A stretch of DNA of 64,000 bases from Cyrtodaria siliqua. Its lineage: Eukaryota > Mollusca > Bivalvia > Adapedonta > Hiatellidae. The stretch is taken from contig JAWPHD010010396.1 of assembly GCA_037043455.1 (NCBI GenBank), positions 1 through 64,000 of the forward strand. The letters run 5' to 3'. The stretch's first letter is position 1. Each line of letters begins with the position of its first letter. The translations under genes and the position numbers were made by a program. This document shows, piece by piece, positions 12,022 through 24,153 of this stretch. Under the pieces are notes generated by a model that saw nothing but the letters and a program-made list of their open reading frames with translations, was not told the origin of the DNA and did not search any database.

Positions 12022-13145
12022 TAGCATTCAAGGAGGACAGTCAACCACAAAACACAGAAACAAACACGCAAACAGACAAACAAGAATGCAAAAGTAATAT
12101 TAAATGCAAACGACATCACAAACACAAAAGGGTTGACAATAGGGCTACCGCCTTGGAACGGTCAGTGGCAAAGTAGGCCACTGGGGGGGTTTAACCCGGT
12201 TCTAGGGTGCACCAAACCTCATACCTACCCTACTGTCATCCCATTAAAACAGGACAGTGTAAATAAAGAAATCCCCGCCATAATCTAATCTCTAACCAAC
12301 AAGGCAGCATCAATAGGCAATATAAGTAAAACACAAATATGCTCGTGTAAATATAATACAAAAAAACAATAGCCTAGAAAGCCACAATGAAGGTACTCAA
12401 TGAATTGGCTGAAGCCAGAGCAACAAGATAATAAACCATTAAGGGCACGACAAGAAAGATCATAGACAAACATCAAACGCCACCGTTCCAATGGGCTTTA
12501 GGTAGGAGTCATCATGTAGGGTCCACAGCCTGTCCGGTCATCGTACAATTAAAGAGGAAAGCATAGTGGCAAACTGTAAAAGGGTCCACCACCAAGCATG
12601 CAGTACGTTGCAAAATGATAGGGTCATAACCTCTTTTGAAAAACATTTTAACAAGTTTAACAAAGATAGTATGAAAGTGATCATGACCAAGAATCTTACG
12701 AAGTTTATAAATCACATCACCATAGAAGTCAGGTTGTGATAGTCCTTGTCGTAGAAGAGTCATTAAATTACTTTTATATTGGAAAGAAGATCAGGGTTAC
12801 GATAATACAATTTTGCAAAGGTTTTACGAAGTTTATGGTAACGGTAACCCTGACTGAGTAGTTTTTTAGTTATAAAAAGATTACGAATATTAAAGTCCTC
12901 AACCCGAGTACAAGCTTTTGTATAACGAATAAGTTTAGACACATACATCCCATAAGAAGTTGCTCGGGGAAATCCCCATCCAAGTGGGGATAATTAACAA
13001 TGTCAAAATTAAAATCATCTCTCTTGTCATAGGTTTTGCTAATTATTTCACCATTTTCAATCGAGAGATCTAAATCAAGAAAGGAAGCGTTATTATCAGA
13101 TATATTAGCTTTGTCAAGCTGATTCTGTTTTAAGGACATGGTAGC
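12022..13145 (-). pseudogene. Reverse-transcriptase retroelement fragment, C-terminal part
   Basis: The minus-strand reading from 13145 downwards gives FLDLDLSIENGEIISKTYDK, then RDDFNFDIVNYPHLD, then RYHKLRKTFAKLYYRNPDLL and GLSQPDFYGDVIYK, in three successive frames (12870-13160, 12763-12948, 12512-12763). A separate hydrophobic ORF (12285-12491) and an untranslated tail ending at about 12022 follow. It is the most complete copy of this family in the window. It lacks the RT catalytic core and any endonuclease domain, so it is 5'-truncated, as is usual for target-primed retroposition. Class: Penelope-like is my best guess. Confidence 0.65.
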
Positions 13146-13177
13146 CTCCCCCCACCCCATCTGAACAAAATGAATAA

Positions 13178-13184
13178 AAGATAG

Positions 13185-13215
<31 letters not shown>

Positions 13216-13365
13216 AAAAATAAAAAATAAAAATTAAAAAAAATTAAAAATTTTTTTTAAAATAAATCAATAAATAAAAAAAAAAAATAAAAAATAAAAA
13301 AAAAATAAGTAAATAAATCAATAAATAAATATATTAATTAAATAAATAAATAAATAAATAAATGA
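13178..13365. repeat. (AAAT)n and A-rich low-complexity tract
   Basis: Repeats of AAAT/TAAA with poly-A stretches run directly into the GGAA array, changing through AATG units at 13360-13375. Confidence 0.9.
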
Positions 13366-13593
13366 ATGAATGAAGGAAGGAAGAAAGGAAGGAAGAAAGG
13401 AAGGAAGGAAGGAAGGAAGGAAGGAAAGAAGGAAGGAAGGAAGGAAGGAAGGAAGGAAGGAAGGAAGGAAGGAAGGAAGGAAGGAAGGAAGGAAGGAAGG
13501 AAGGAAGGAAGGAAGGAAGGAAGGAAGGAAGGAAGGAAGGAAGGAAGGAAGGAAGGAAGGAAGGAAGGAAGGAAGGAAGGAAGGAAGGAAGGG
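13366..13593. repeat. (GGAA)n microsatellite, about 55 units
   Basis: A nearly uninterrupted GGAA tetranucleotide repeat of about 225 bp with a few AGAA variants near its start. It produces long artefactual frames on both strands (GRKE and FLPS repeats), which I do not count as genes. Confidence 0.97.
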
Positions 13594-14939
13594 ATGTAGG
13601 AAGGTAGGAAAGACGGAAGAGGTCGAATATTTTTTGTTGAAATGAATACTTTCTTTTGTGTGTGTGTGGGGGGGGGGAGGGGTTGGGGGGTAGAGGGGAG
13701 AGTGGGTGTTTGATGTGATGGGATGGGGTGGGAGTAAGTCAGAACTACGCACATCAAACATAATTTAGGTTTCGTGACTCAAGTTTAAATTGAGTTTCGT
13801 CAATAGAATGTGATGCAAACTCTATGTTTTGCGGAGTATAGACCCATTTCCCCATCCCCGATGCAGGATCCGCACTTCAATTTGTTAAACAAGATTACTT
13901 CCCTTAGGTATTTCGTCGTAAGATGTTTATAATAATAATGTTGAGAGTACTCCTATAACGCATTTGCGCCGAGTCAAAATGGAAATGCGAAAAATATAAA
14001 ATATGTTGATTATATAGTCTTTCTAGCCGTTTTAAAGATTGGATACGGACACACAATGATAAGTTGTTGAAATAGCATGTTAACAGAATATGTAACATTA
14101 AGCTGATACATTAACATGCTAGTCTTTCGAATTTGATAACATCGGCGTAAACATCGCTGTATTTGTGCATCTTTGATGCTCGATTTGAAAGCAGTCAATA
14201 CATATGTTGATGTTTTCTTTGACTTATAACATTCTTTTCATTGGTATAAATAATTTTAAATCGAGGATGTCGTGGAATTAATGGCTGCCGATTCTGTTAT
14301 TTTCTTCATTGGACCATGGCAGTGTTCGAACCCGTACAATGATCGCTGAACCATGACATTCGACCATAACCCTTATTATCTCAGTTGATAATTCACAATA
14401 GATCAACAATCAACAATAATTATCGTTTACAATGAAAGTTTGCGAAAAATAATAAACTTGTTATTGGTTACTCGAATGTGTCCGTAACTTTTACTTTGTA
14501 TGGACTTTGCACCATTTTTTACAGACCCTTTGTGTGTTCGCGATATTTTTTAAAATCAAATCTTGTTTGGAATTTAATGTATCTGATACCAAATTAACCG
14601 GGTAGGGTAGACCTGGGTTACTATAAAAAGATACTTACATTTTGTCGTCTAGTTGTATTTTTATATGACTTTATATACCCTGGTCCAAAACTTTTTTTAC
14701 CGAGTATATAATACGTATGTATTAGTTCATGAAATATCGTGGACGTATGTGCGAACAATTATATGAATATTCAGATTATCACACCAGTTTAACACAAGCT
14801 TGTGATAATGGGATGATATAGATAAATATAGATAGGTAACTTTTATCAATACAAAATATCAAATAACTTATCAGTATACAGTGCACATCATATTTATAAC
14901 TAAATAGTCAATGGGTGTATAGATATTTGTTTTAATATA
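13594..14939. other. Non-coding sequence, no gene seen
   Basis: Begins with GT- and G-rich low complexity (13660-13730) and continues as AT-rich sequence. No conserved exon, RNA gene or clear repeat was recognised. Confidence 0.4.
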
Positions 14940-17320
14940 AACAAGAGGCCCAAGAGGGCCTGTGGACGCTCTACTGGCTAAAACAGCTCTTATAGATTTA
15001 GATAGATATAGCTAGATATAGCTCTCTTCTCCTATAGATTTAACAAAGAAAAATACAATATAGCATTTTTCAACAAATCAAGGGCCATAACTCTGTTATT
15101 ACTAACAAGATCTAGCTAGTTTTCGAAATTGTCCAGGATTTCATTGATATACCGCGCTTTGCACAACTAGACATCATACTGAAGCTTCCTGCCAAATTTC
15201 GTAGAAATCCAACAAGCCTTTTAAGGAGTAGCGCCGACAAGAAATTTAAAATAAAAATGTCAAAGGGCCATAACTCCGTCAAAAATCAGCGAACTGGAAC
15301 AAAAGCGTGATATGCACAACTAGACATCTTACCGATGCTTCCTGCCAAGTTTCGTCGAAATTCAACAAGGCATTTAGGATGAGTAGCGCCGACAAGAAAT
15401 TTTAAAGTAAGTGTCAAGTAATTAAAAAGATAATGAATTTTTTTTAAAAAATCAAAAAAAATCAAATCAATCAAAAAAAAAAAAAAAAAATTAGAAAAAA
15501 AATAAAATAAAAAACAAAACAAATCAATCAAAAAAAAATTAAAAAAAAAAAAAAAAAAATTGAAAAAAAAAAATAAAAAAAAAATAAAAAATTAAACAAA
15601 AAAATTGGAACAATTAAATAAAACTAAAAAAAAAAAAAAAAAAAAAAATTGCAATTGAAAAAAAAAAAAAAAAAAAATCAAATTAAAAACTAAAAAAAAA
15701 AAAAAAAAGCTTTTGCCTATACAAGCCTAAGTAAAACTGACCCCCAGGGTGGGGCCAAATATGACCAATAGGCCACCATTTGAACAAACTTGGTAGAAGA
15801 CCATAAGCTTATAGCAAATGCAAAATATTAAACCTCTGGCTCTTGCAGTTTCAGAGAAGAAGATTTTTTAAGTTTTTCCCTATACATGTCTATGTAAAAC
15901 ATGTGACCCTTGGGGCGGGGTCAAATGTGACCCGAGGGTCACAATTTGAACAAACTTGGTTAAGGACCATAAGCTTATAGCAAATGCAAGATATTAAACC
16001 TTAAGCTGTTGCAGTTCCAGAGAAGAAGATTTTTTTCAGTTTTTCCCTATACAAGCATTTATGTAAAACTGTGACCCCGGGGCGGGGCAAGATGTGACAC
16101 CAGGGTCACCATTTGAACAAACTTGGTAAAGGACCATAAGCTTATAATAAATGTTTAATATCAAACATCTGGCTCTTGTAGTTTCCGAGAAGAAGATTTT
16201 TAAAAAAAAAGATCCTATATAAGTCTATGTAAAACTGTGACCCTTGGGGCCCTGACAAATTTGACCCCAGGGTCAGCATTTAAACAAACTTAGTAGAGGA
16301 CCATAAGCTGATGCTACATGTAATACTTGAGAGCTCTGTGCCATGTGGTTCCAGAGAAGAAGATATTTTTTTCATTTTTGCCTATACAAGCCTATGTAAA
16401 ACTGTGACCCCCGGGGTGGGGCCAAATGTGACCCCTGGGTCACCATTTGAACAAACTTGGTAGAGGACCACAAGCTTATAGCAAATGCAAAATATTAAAC
16501 CTCTGGCTCTTGCAGTTTCAGAGAAGAAGATTTTTTAAGTTTTACCCTATACATGTCTATGTAAAACATGTGACCCTTGGGGCGGGGCCAAATATGACCC
16601 GAGGGTCACCATTTGAACAAACTTGGTGAAGGACCATAAGCTTATAGTAAATGCAAAATATCAAACCTCCGGCTGTTGTAGTTTCCGAGAAGAAGATATT
16701 TTTTTTAAAAAATCATATATAAGTCTATGTAAAATTGTGACCCCCGGGGCGGGGACAAATTTGACCCCAGGGTCACCATTTGAACAAAGTTAGCAGAGGA
16801 CCATAAGCTGATGCTACATGTAATACATGAGAGCTCTGTGCCTTGTGGTTTCAGAGAAGAAGATTTTTTAAATTTTTTCCTATATGTCTATATGAAAAAC
16901 ATGCAAAACCTCAATATACAAACTTTGGACCCCCTGGGCACGGCCATTTTTGACCCCGGGGACTTTATTTGAACAAACTTGATAGTCTAGGTGTTGGCGA
17001 TCATTTTAAAAGAAAAACTGTTGAAATCTGTCCAGAGGTTCTGGAGAAGAAGATGTTTTAAGGTTTCGACCATATATGGTAATGGCAGCCATCTTGGATG
17101 TAGCGCTGACCTAATTTTAACAAATCTAAAAAGCATTCAACTAAGGATCATCCATGTGAAGTTTGGTCAAAATTAGCCAAGCGGTTTCTGAGGAGAAGTC
17201 GTTTGAAGAAAAGTTAACGGACGGACGACGGACGACGGACGGACGACGGACGACGGACGACGGAAGACGGACAACACACCATCCCATAAGCTCTGCTGGC
17301 CCTTGGCCAGTAGAGCTAAT
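14940..17320 (+). mobile_element. Helentron/pearl-like non-autonomous element, family A copy 1
   Basis: The 5' end carries the hairpin GAGGCCCAAGAGGGCC followed by CTCTACTGGC. The 3' end carries a (GGACGACGGA)n tract (17218-17270) and then the stem-loop CTCTGCTGGCCCTTGGCCAG plus TAGAGCT. The subterminal words CTCTACTGGC and GCCAGTAGAG are reverse complements. The interior is a long A-rich tract (15420-15710) and about seven tandem units of roughly 170 bp (15715-16900). No transposase is present. The arrangement resembles Helitron2/Helentron-derived non-autonomous elements (pearl-type in bivalves); this is inference from structure. Confidence 0.6.
15715..16900 (+). repeat. Tandem array of about 170-bp units inside family A element
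   Basis: Each unit contains GTGACCCCCGGGGCGGGGCC-like, ACCATTTGAACAAACTTGGT, AGGACCATAAGCTTATAGC and TTCAGAGAAGAAGATTTTTT blocks in that order. About seven units are visible, with substitutions between them. Confidence 0.85.
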
Positions 17321-18762
17321 AAACCACGAACCAGTCATATCGTGCATCGGTACGTGCATCCAACGACAACTGCGACGGTTGAAAATGGCAGCCAGAATGA
17401 TCGCTACCTTGCCAAGATGACCACAGTGCACGTAGAAGATCGTTAGAAGACGATACAATGATGAGGACGGACATTAATGAAATTGTGGAATAATGAAAAA
17501 CAGGAACGATTCAGTCTAAATCTAAATCAAATTATGACGTGAAGAAAATGTGTGACTGGCTCGGAGATGTTGAACAGCTCGAAGAAATTCAACCTGAAGA
17601 ACTAAAAATGCATTTAGAACTGTTTTCTTGACCATTATGAAAAAAATATGAATCCAGAGACAACAATTCATTTATTTTTGGGTCTGTCATGCGGTATTTT
17701 GGAATAGGAAGAAGTCAATTTCATATCAAAATAACACAGTAGTTCGAAAATAGTGCTGACCCGTTTACCGGCAAACCGACGACCATACCACATTTAGTGA
17801 CAGATTTAACTTATCCTGGGCCTTTTTACCCTTCTTTGTAGACGCCGATATAATTTCCCTCTTTCAGAAAAATTCCCCATCAAAAACGTTGTTCGTGGTA
17901 AAACAATACATTTATAACCAGCATTGAGTACTGATTTATAACCGCATCGAGCGTGCTATTTTTAGGCAAGGTTTTTATAGCATTTCACCCCGACATTTGC
18001 CGAAAGATCACGGATAATAACGAGCTATCTCCGAGTAGCCCAATAGGTCGACCAATCAAACGCTGGTAGGCACATTAAATATTCATTGTAACGGTGCCAA
18101 TGTGAATTAAAAACAATGTAAACATGTTATTAAATGTCAGACTATAACTTGAACGCATGACAAATATATGTTAATAATGTGTTTGGCACTGTAGAAAAAC
18201 AAAAAGTAAAGCGTGTTTGTTGATACAATTCAAAAACGGGATTGTCAGAAAACAATGAATATTTCTATCGTAACACCGGTTCCAACTTACGCGCACATGC
18301 TGCAATGTAAACAATTCAACACGTGTTCGTATAGCCTTGAAATCCGATCTAGTTTCCAAGGAATGAGTCAAGATGGCTTCTGTGTAGAATAGCACTAACG
18401 ATTACGGTGTTTTAGCGAACAAATATGCATATGTAAAGACTGAAACTAGTTAATTTGTGAGTGTTGATACTGTTATGACTACCAGCATCTGATTAGTTCT
18501 TGAAGTCATGTGACTTTGCGCCCTGTGACTGAAATTCCGAACTTTGTACGGAGATTTCCGAAGTACCGGTGAAATGGGCTATAGAAACGGAAGTTTATGA
18601 ATTGCTTCAGTTTTCAGCGCTGAAGTTTATGCTTTTTCCATCGTAGATAGTCAGCAAATCCCGTCATTCTTCGGGATCATTATTCCACAAAGTGATCGAG
18701 ATGTTGGTAATGCGCGATTTTATAATAGTCTTGATTATCTTCGACGCTTGATTGTAATAAAA
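17321..18762. other. Non-coding sequence, no gene seen
   Basis: About 1.4 kb with no supportable ORF and no recognised repeat, between the Helentron-like element and the first direct terminal repeat. Confidence 0.4.
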
Positions 18763-19228
18763 GGTGTCAGACCGGTGAAAAACAGCCCCTTGAACACAAT
18801 GCAAACTATGCCCTGTTTGGGGCTCAGTCACACGTCCCACAACATTCGTTCACTTAAATACACTTTAATCCTGTGAATCACAAATCTTTGGCTCTCAAAT
18901 TGTCCTATATCCAGGAAAAACAACGATTCAGTTTTTCAGCAGTTCATATCATACATTCACAAAATGCGTATTTTGAATTACACACGGTCAAAGCCGCATC
19001 TCTACCTAACCTCTGTGCTCATACGCGACGAAGACATAGTCCTGAAAAACACAGTAAAATACTTGTTATTAGTGACAGCAGACATGACATTTAAACATCA
19101 GGGTAAATTTAACTGTGAAATGAAAAGCAATTTTGAGAAAAACACATGCAAATGACACACTTTGGATTTTACATGGAACTATTTCAGCACCCTACGACCC
19201 GGAAGTAATTCCTGACTGGTCTGACACC
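18763..19228. repeat. TIR-bearing 466-bp repeat, left copy
   Basis: Starts GGTGTCAGACCGGTG and ends GACTGGTCTGACACC, so it has short terminal inverted repeats. It is flanked by TAAA on both sides, a possible 4-bp target duplication. A nearly identical direct copy lies at 22949-23415, and the pair brackets a transposase and a nuclease-like ORF. Both copies keep a 63-codon frame open (18964-19155 here), which may simply reflect recent common ancestry. Confidence 0.8.
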
Positions 19229-19948
19229 TAAACAGATCCCGGAATTAAACCATTTTTCAAATAAAAGTTATATTTCATGTCTCCATGATTATTAAAACTA
19301 TAATTAGTACCAAAACAGCCACCTATGAAGGTTACAGACTTCAAAGATTTCTTACAAAAACAGCACCCCTACATTACAATTGCTTGTGTCGACAAGTGTT
19401 TTTTGGTACAGAGTATATGCTTCAGGAAAATGACAATTTCTTGGAAAGTAAGCGATGGATTTTGATGAAATAAACTTTAAAATGTCTCTTAAACATTGTT
19501 CTTCTTTTAAACCATTTTTAAAATATTTATTTCAAACAAAAATTGCCCAATTTTAAAAAAAAATATTTCAAAAAACAAGCAAAAATCAACATTTTTATAG
19601 TCGCAAATGGAATTTAAGCGCATTTTTAGGGTAAATATTTCTTGAAACTGCATCTTTTTCACCATTTTTACTTTTCCTGTGCATTAGCTCTGTGTCCAAT
19701 TGAAACCTAGCTGGGCACTGTCTCTTTAGGAGAGCTAACGAGATTCTCCTGTACAGAAAACAAAGAAATCAGACACCGCCTCAGATAGAAGATATCTAAG
19801 TGTCTATCTTATTTCTAATCATGAAATACCTCAACACAGATAACAGCACCTACCAATGAAAGGAATGCTTCACCACATACTAAAATTCATTATTTTACTG
19901 CACATCAGAGTGAGCAGCATTTTCTGACCAAAGACCAAAGCTAAAACC
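19229..19948. other. Non-coding 5' region of the transposase unit
   Basis: AT-rich with no conserved ORF. It lies between the left terminal repeat and the transposase start at 19949 and may hold its promoter; no motif stands out. Confidence 0.35.
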
Positions 19949-21753
19949 ATGGTTAAGGGCACTCGGAAACGTAAGGACCGCGGCGGTTCATTCATGCGGA
20001 ACAACATGTTCTCGCCAAAAGGGAGGAAATTACCTGTGATGAAGGATGAACATGTAGCAGGAACCAGCTCTGTGACAGATGTTCAACCGCCACACTTTCC
20101 CAATGGATCCAAGGGTAAAAAAGGTGTACAGGCTCATACTCAGCCCAACAAGCAACGTCCACTTCGACCGCGGATCCTGAAGAACAGGAAATATACAGTG
20201 TCAGGCAATCGCATAGTCAACATCGAAAAAATGGTGTCCATAATGAATTCTGTTTTCAGCAAACATGGACAAACTGATGGAATTAAGTGTGATAAATTAA
20301 ATTTGGAAATTATTAAGGAAATCAAAAATGGACTGGCTTGGAAATTTCAATTTACATGTACTAACTGCGATTTCATATCCGATATGTACAATTCATACAC
20401 AGAAATTCAAAATCAAAAAAGAAAAAGTGCTGCAGTTAACAAAAACTTGGCCATGGCATTAATCGATACGCCATTAGGAGTTTCAAAGGCTAGACTGCTA
20501 TTTACTGCTTTGGATATACCACCACCAGCAAGAAGTTATATGCAGACATTAACAAATAAAGTCAGTAAGGAAATAATAATTTTAAATACAGCAGACATGT
20601 CAGAAAAGCGCAAACTTGTGGAACAACACAGCACAGCCCTGGGTGCCAAAAATCCACATTGATGTGTCAGTTGATGGCAGGTACAATGCACGCTCATTCA
20701 AGTCGTCGTACAAACCAGGTCAGAGCTCCTCACAGGCATACAGTGTAGCCATAGAAATCATGACAGACCAACGTTACATAATCGGCTTGGCAGTTGAAAA
20801 CAAGCTTTGTTGGACTGGAGCATGGATGAAAAATCCCGGTTTTGATGTACATTGTCCTGGTGGTCATGCAGACTGTACCGCCAACATACCATACCTTCAG
20901 GCACACTCTGAGAGAAAAATGACATATGCAATTGCTTAGGAGCTCTCCCTCGAAGACTTCTGGATCCGCACTGTGACAACTGATGGTGACTCAAAATATT
21001 ACTTGGGACTTCAAGACTTCTACAAGCAACTTGATGAGGCATGGCAAGTGTCACGCCAGCAAGATCCATATCATTTGGCTGCACGACAAGAGAAAAAAGC
21101 CCGAAATGCTCAATTCAGTAAACAAATGCTACCAACAAAGAAGAAAACCAACGACAGCAGTCAGAGAGCAGTCGCGGCACTTAGTAAGGATATTAGAGCC
21201 AGATGTAGCGCAATTGACAAGACTGGGAAATGGTAATCTTTTAATAAAGCTTGGAAAATTACCTTCAATAAGGGAAGCCACTATACAATGTTACGCCGGA
21301 AACTGTAGTAACTGTCCCACGGAGTCACTGGTTTGTAACGGTGTCGCGGGTGGATCGTGGTGGGTAAAATCGGCATTTCTTCCCACTCATAACATCACAC
21401 ATCTGCAGATGGAAGAAAATGACAAGTTACTGCTCAGTGTAATTCTACAAATGAGACTGAGTGAGACAGCTGTCAGACGTGTAAGTTCAAAAACTACAAC
21501 ACAGAAAAAAGAAGCTTTCAATCGTGCAGTAGTTTCGACAATCAGTAAAGAAACTAACTACTCGAGAAATTTTGGCGGCCGTCTTGCAGCACAAGTCCTG
21601 AAATCCAACAACACATTAGCAAAGTCTGTAAAAAGAAAACTACAGTTTATCTCTGGAAGCTCCCTATCGGAACAGTCATCACATCATCTGGAACAAATTT
21701 CAAAACATGCCAGTTACCACAAGAAATATGACTACCAGCAAATACAAAAATAA
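19949..21753 (+). pseudogene. Mutator-like transposase family protein, broken
   Basis: Three plus-strand segments read on from each other: 19949-20662, about 20640-21236 (with an in-frame TAG at 20937-20939) and about 21090-21753. The N-terminal part is basic. A middle part holds a C-x2-C pair (FTCTNCDF). A later part has DVSVDGRYN, a Cys/His-rich CPGGHADCTANIP stretch and TTDGDSKYYLGL, which fits the acidic-residue region of a DDE-type nuclease. The C-terminal part has CYAGNCSNCP and EAFNRAV..TNYSRNFGGR. I recognise the layout as the Mutator-like transposase domain family that is expanded in bivalves and cnidarians. The first break sits at an AAAAA run, so assembly error is possible; the TAG is not of that kind. 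Confidence 0.6.
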
Positions 21754-21971
21754 GCAAACTTTCAATCGTGCGAAACTTGAACACCAACACCACCTGCTTA
21801 GAGAAAATGATGTACAGGGGCCAGATTACAGAAAAGGTCTTCTTGATGACGCTACTCCTGATGATCACTGCTACAGCAATAATACCAAAATGTCTGCTGC
21901 AAAGAAATGCTAAAAACAAAATCCCTTCGAGTATAAGCCAGAATGTCATCCCGTACCACCACACTGAATGC

Positions 21972-21972
<1 letters not shown>

Positions 21973-22007
<35 letters not shown>
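21973..22007. repeat. (CA)n microsatellite
   Basis: About 17 CA units lie between the transposase and the nuclease-like ORF. Confidence 0.95.
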
Positions 22008-22009
<2 letters not shown>

Positions 22010-22199
22010 GTCTAGTAGGGGGGGGGCTCTGACCACGGTAGCAGCCGTGCTGAGGATGGCTTGACGCTAGCCGAAACAGGGTTCTTAAATAAAAGAAGAA
22101 AAAAGGCTGAGTAACAAACACATTAACAACAAATAAACAAAGCATGTCATGTAATAATAAAAAAAGTTAATTCCACTAAACGTAATTTATCATCGAACC

Positions 22200-22595
22200 T
22201 TATTCACTTAATTCCACCAGACAGTCTGGGAGTCTCCGTCCCTCCACATCTTTATGACCGGTGCACTTTTTGAGACTGAAACATGTCTTTCTACTACTGT
22301 TACAGGAATTATTTTCAAAAACCAAGTGCTTTGTGTTGATACACAGGCTATTGTTACACAAATGGCTGCCTTGCACTGATGGCGGTACGTCAAGATTTTT
22401 GATCACGACCATCAGGGCCATCCGATGTGCAGATCTGGTCCGGTGTCCAGCACTAGGCGGGTCCCTGGGGTCTCTGTACCTAAACTGTCCATAGCCATTT
22501 TTTGAACTGCCAGTCCAAATGATGCATTGACCATTTAAATGCAATTTAGATTGAAAACCTAACTTTTCACTACATTTGTCAAAGAATTTTTCCAT
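22200..22595 (-). CDS. His-Me finger (His-Cys box) endonuclease-like protein
   Basis: An intact 131-residue frame. It shows CIIWTGSSKNGYGQFRY, then an AHRMAL segment, then SHLCNNSLCINTKHLVFE with a following SSRKTC and CTGH. This spacing of Cys and His residues is that of the zinc-binding His-Cys box of I-PpoI-type homing endonucleases, in which the SHLC histidine is the expected general base. The protein faces the transposase (convergent) and lies inside the same pair of terminal repeats, so it is probably cargo or a component of that element. It has no recognisable extra domain. Intactness beside a broken transposase is notable. An alternative is an independent domesticated or hitch-hiking nuclease ORF. 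Confidence 0.65.
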   Translation of the reverse strand: MEKFFDKCSEKLGFQSKLHLNGQCIIWTGSSKNGYGQFRYRDPRDPPSAGHRTRSAHRMALMVVIKNLDVPPSVQGSHLCNNSLCINTKHLVFENNSCNSSRKTCFSLKKCTGHKDVEGRRLPDCLVELSE

Positions 22596-22948
22596 TTTTA
22601 AAATTTTAAAATCAATTAAAATTTATTTTAATAACGTTTTCAAGTAAACAAAACAGTACAGTAGTATAAGATTTTAGCAGGCGACACTTTTGATCAGAAA
22701 GGTCAACATGTAGACTGATACAATGCATTATGGGACAAATACAAGCAATTCTAAGAACACAGCTACCAATTTAAACTCTGATTTTTTTTAAAATAGATTA
22801 AAATTAAAATTTGACTTACTGAAAATAATTCCTATCCAAATTCGTGTTTCGATGACTTTAAACTGTTTCCATGTGAAATCCCAAGTTCCTAACACCGAAA
22901 CTCACTTCACCATTCAACTTTAATGTTTTTTCAGCTGGCTGAGATCTA
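22596..22948. other. Non-coding region of the Mutator-like unit
   Basis: AT-rich sequence upstream of the nuclease-like ORF and inside the right terminal repeat. It may contain that ORF's promoter. No gene is seen. Confidence 0.35.
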
Positions 22949-23415
22949 GGTGTCAGACCGGTGAAAAACAGCCCATTGAACACAATGCAAACTATGCCCT
23001 GTTTGGGGCTCAGTCACACGTCCCACAACATTCGTTCACTTATATAGACTTTTATCCTGTGAATCACATATCTTTGGCTCTCAAATTGTCCTATATCCAG
23101 GAAAAAACACCGATTCAGTTTTTCAGCAGTTCATATCATTCATTCACAAAATGCGTATTTTAAATTACACACGGTCAAAGCCGCATCTCTACCTAACCTC
23201 TGTGCTCATACGCGACGAAGACATAGTCCTGAAAAAAACAGTAAAATACTTGTTAATAGTGACAGCAGACATGACATTTAAACATCAGGGTAAATTTAAC
23301 TGTGAAATGAAAATCAATTTTGAGAAAAACACATGCAAATGACACACTTTGGATTTTACATGGAACTATTTCAGCACCCTACGACCCGGAAGTAATTCCT
23401 GACTGGTCTGACACC
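22949..23415. repeat. TIR-bearing 467-bp repeat, right copy
   Basis: Direct-orientation copy of 18763-19228 with only scattered substitutions and the same terminal inverted repeats (GGTGTCAGACC / GGTCTGACACC). The flanks (TCTA and AAAA) do not form a target duplication. Confidence 0.8.
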
Positions 23416-24016
23416 AAAAACAAAAAGCAAGCGTCGCAGATGATATAGACGATTTTATGACTTTACGACTATCTTGACCAATTTACGTTATCACAAATAG
23501 GGGGGCAGACAACAGTTTTTTCTCTGAATCAGGTCATATACCACTATTTCATTTCCCATAGGACTCCATTATAGCCTTTTGGCCTACAACCCCTGTCCCT
23601 ATATCCGAATTGATGATAAAACCTAACTTTTTTTATAGAACTATCTTAGAGACACTAAAAAATGACCAGCAAATTGGGGATAATCTGATGCTTTCAGCCT
23701 TTAATATTGCACTGAAAGTGGCCGCTCCCAGAATGGAGTAAAGAAAGTTTACCTTTTGCAAATATACTCTCCAGTAAAATTGTATCCATAAAAATGCAGA
23801 TTTCAGTCAAAATATCCTAAATCAACATGTTTTATGATGGAAACATAATATTTTGATGTTTTATGGGGATTTGTTATGATTTGGGTAATTTAATCCAATC
23901 AGAATCTACCTTACAATCTGACTATATGCCATAATAGACCCTATACTTTATTCAACTGATGGTCAGATACTACTATTGATTTGGGGCTTCTGATTGGTTG
24001 AAAAAGTATAGGGTCT
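23416..24016. other. Non-coding sequence outside the palindrome's left edge
   Basis: No supportable gene. The sequence has no counterpart on the right flank beyond 58718, so it marks the end of the inverted duplication. Confidence 0.45.
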
Positions 24017-24040
24017 GACTGGTTGCTATATATTTTCATT

Positions 24041-24153
24041 GTGACTGGTTCTTTGGCTCGTGGGGCAAGGACAACTATGTGCCGACAGATGACGATGCCA
24101 CGGAGTACACATCAATGAGTCATCCTTGACCAGCAGCGCCCGCGAGGATCTAG
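24041..24153 (+). pseudogene. Decayed copy of a RhoGAP exon (ARHGAP21/23-type)
   Basis: Inverted copy of the exon at 58581-58695. It retains TGTGACTGGTTCTTTGGCTC and the GATCTAG/GTAACC donor. The acceptor AG is changed to AT (TTTTCAT instead of TTTTCAG) and one base is missing near 24109, so neither splicing nor frame is preserved. It lies only 24 bp inside the duplication edge, meaning that the upstream RhoGAP-domain exons were never copied. Confidence 0.8.

Noticed and set aside
13318..13761. Long ORFs of FLPS and GRKE repeats on both strands
   Set aside because: They are translations of the GGAA microsatellite and surrounding low-complexity DNA.
19285..19473. 62-codon plus-strand ORF
   Set aside because: No recognisable content and low-complexity AT-rich surroundings; likely chance.
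18763..23415. LTR retrotransposon because of direct terminal repeats with TGTCAGACC..GGTCTGACA ends
   Set aside because: No reverse transcriptase, gag, primer-binding site or five-base target duplication; the inner genes are transposase- and nuclease-like.
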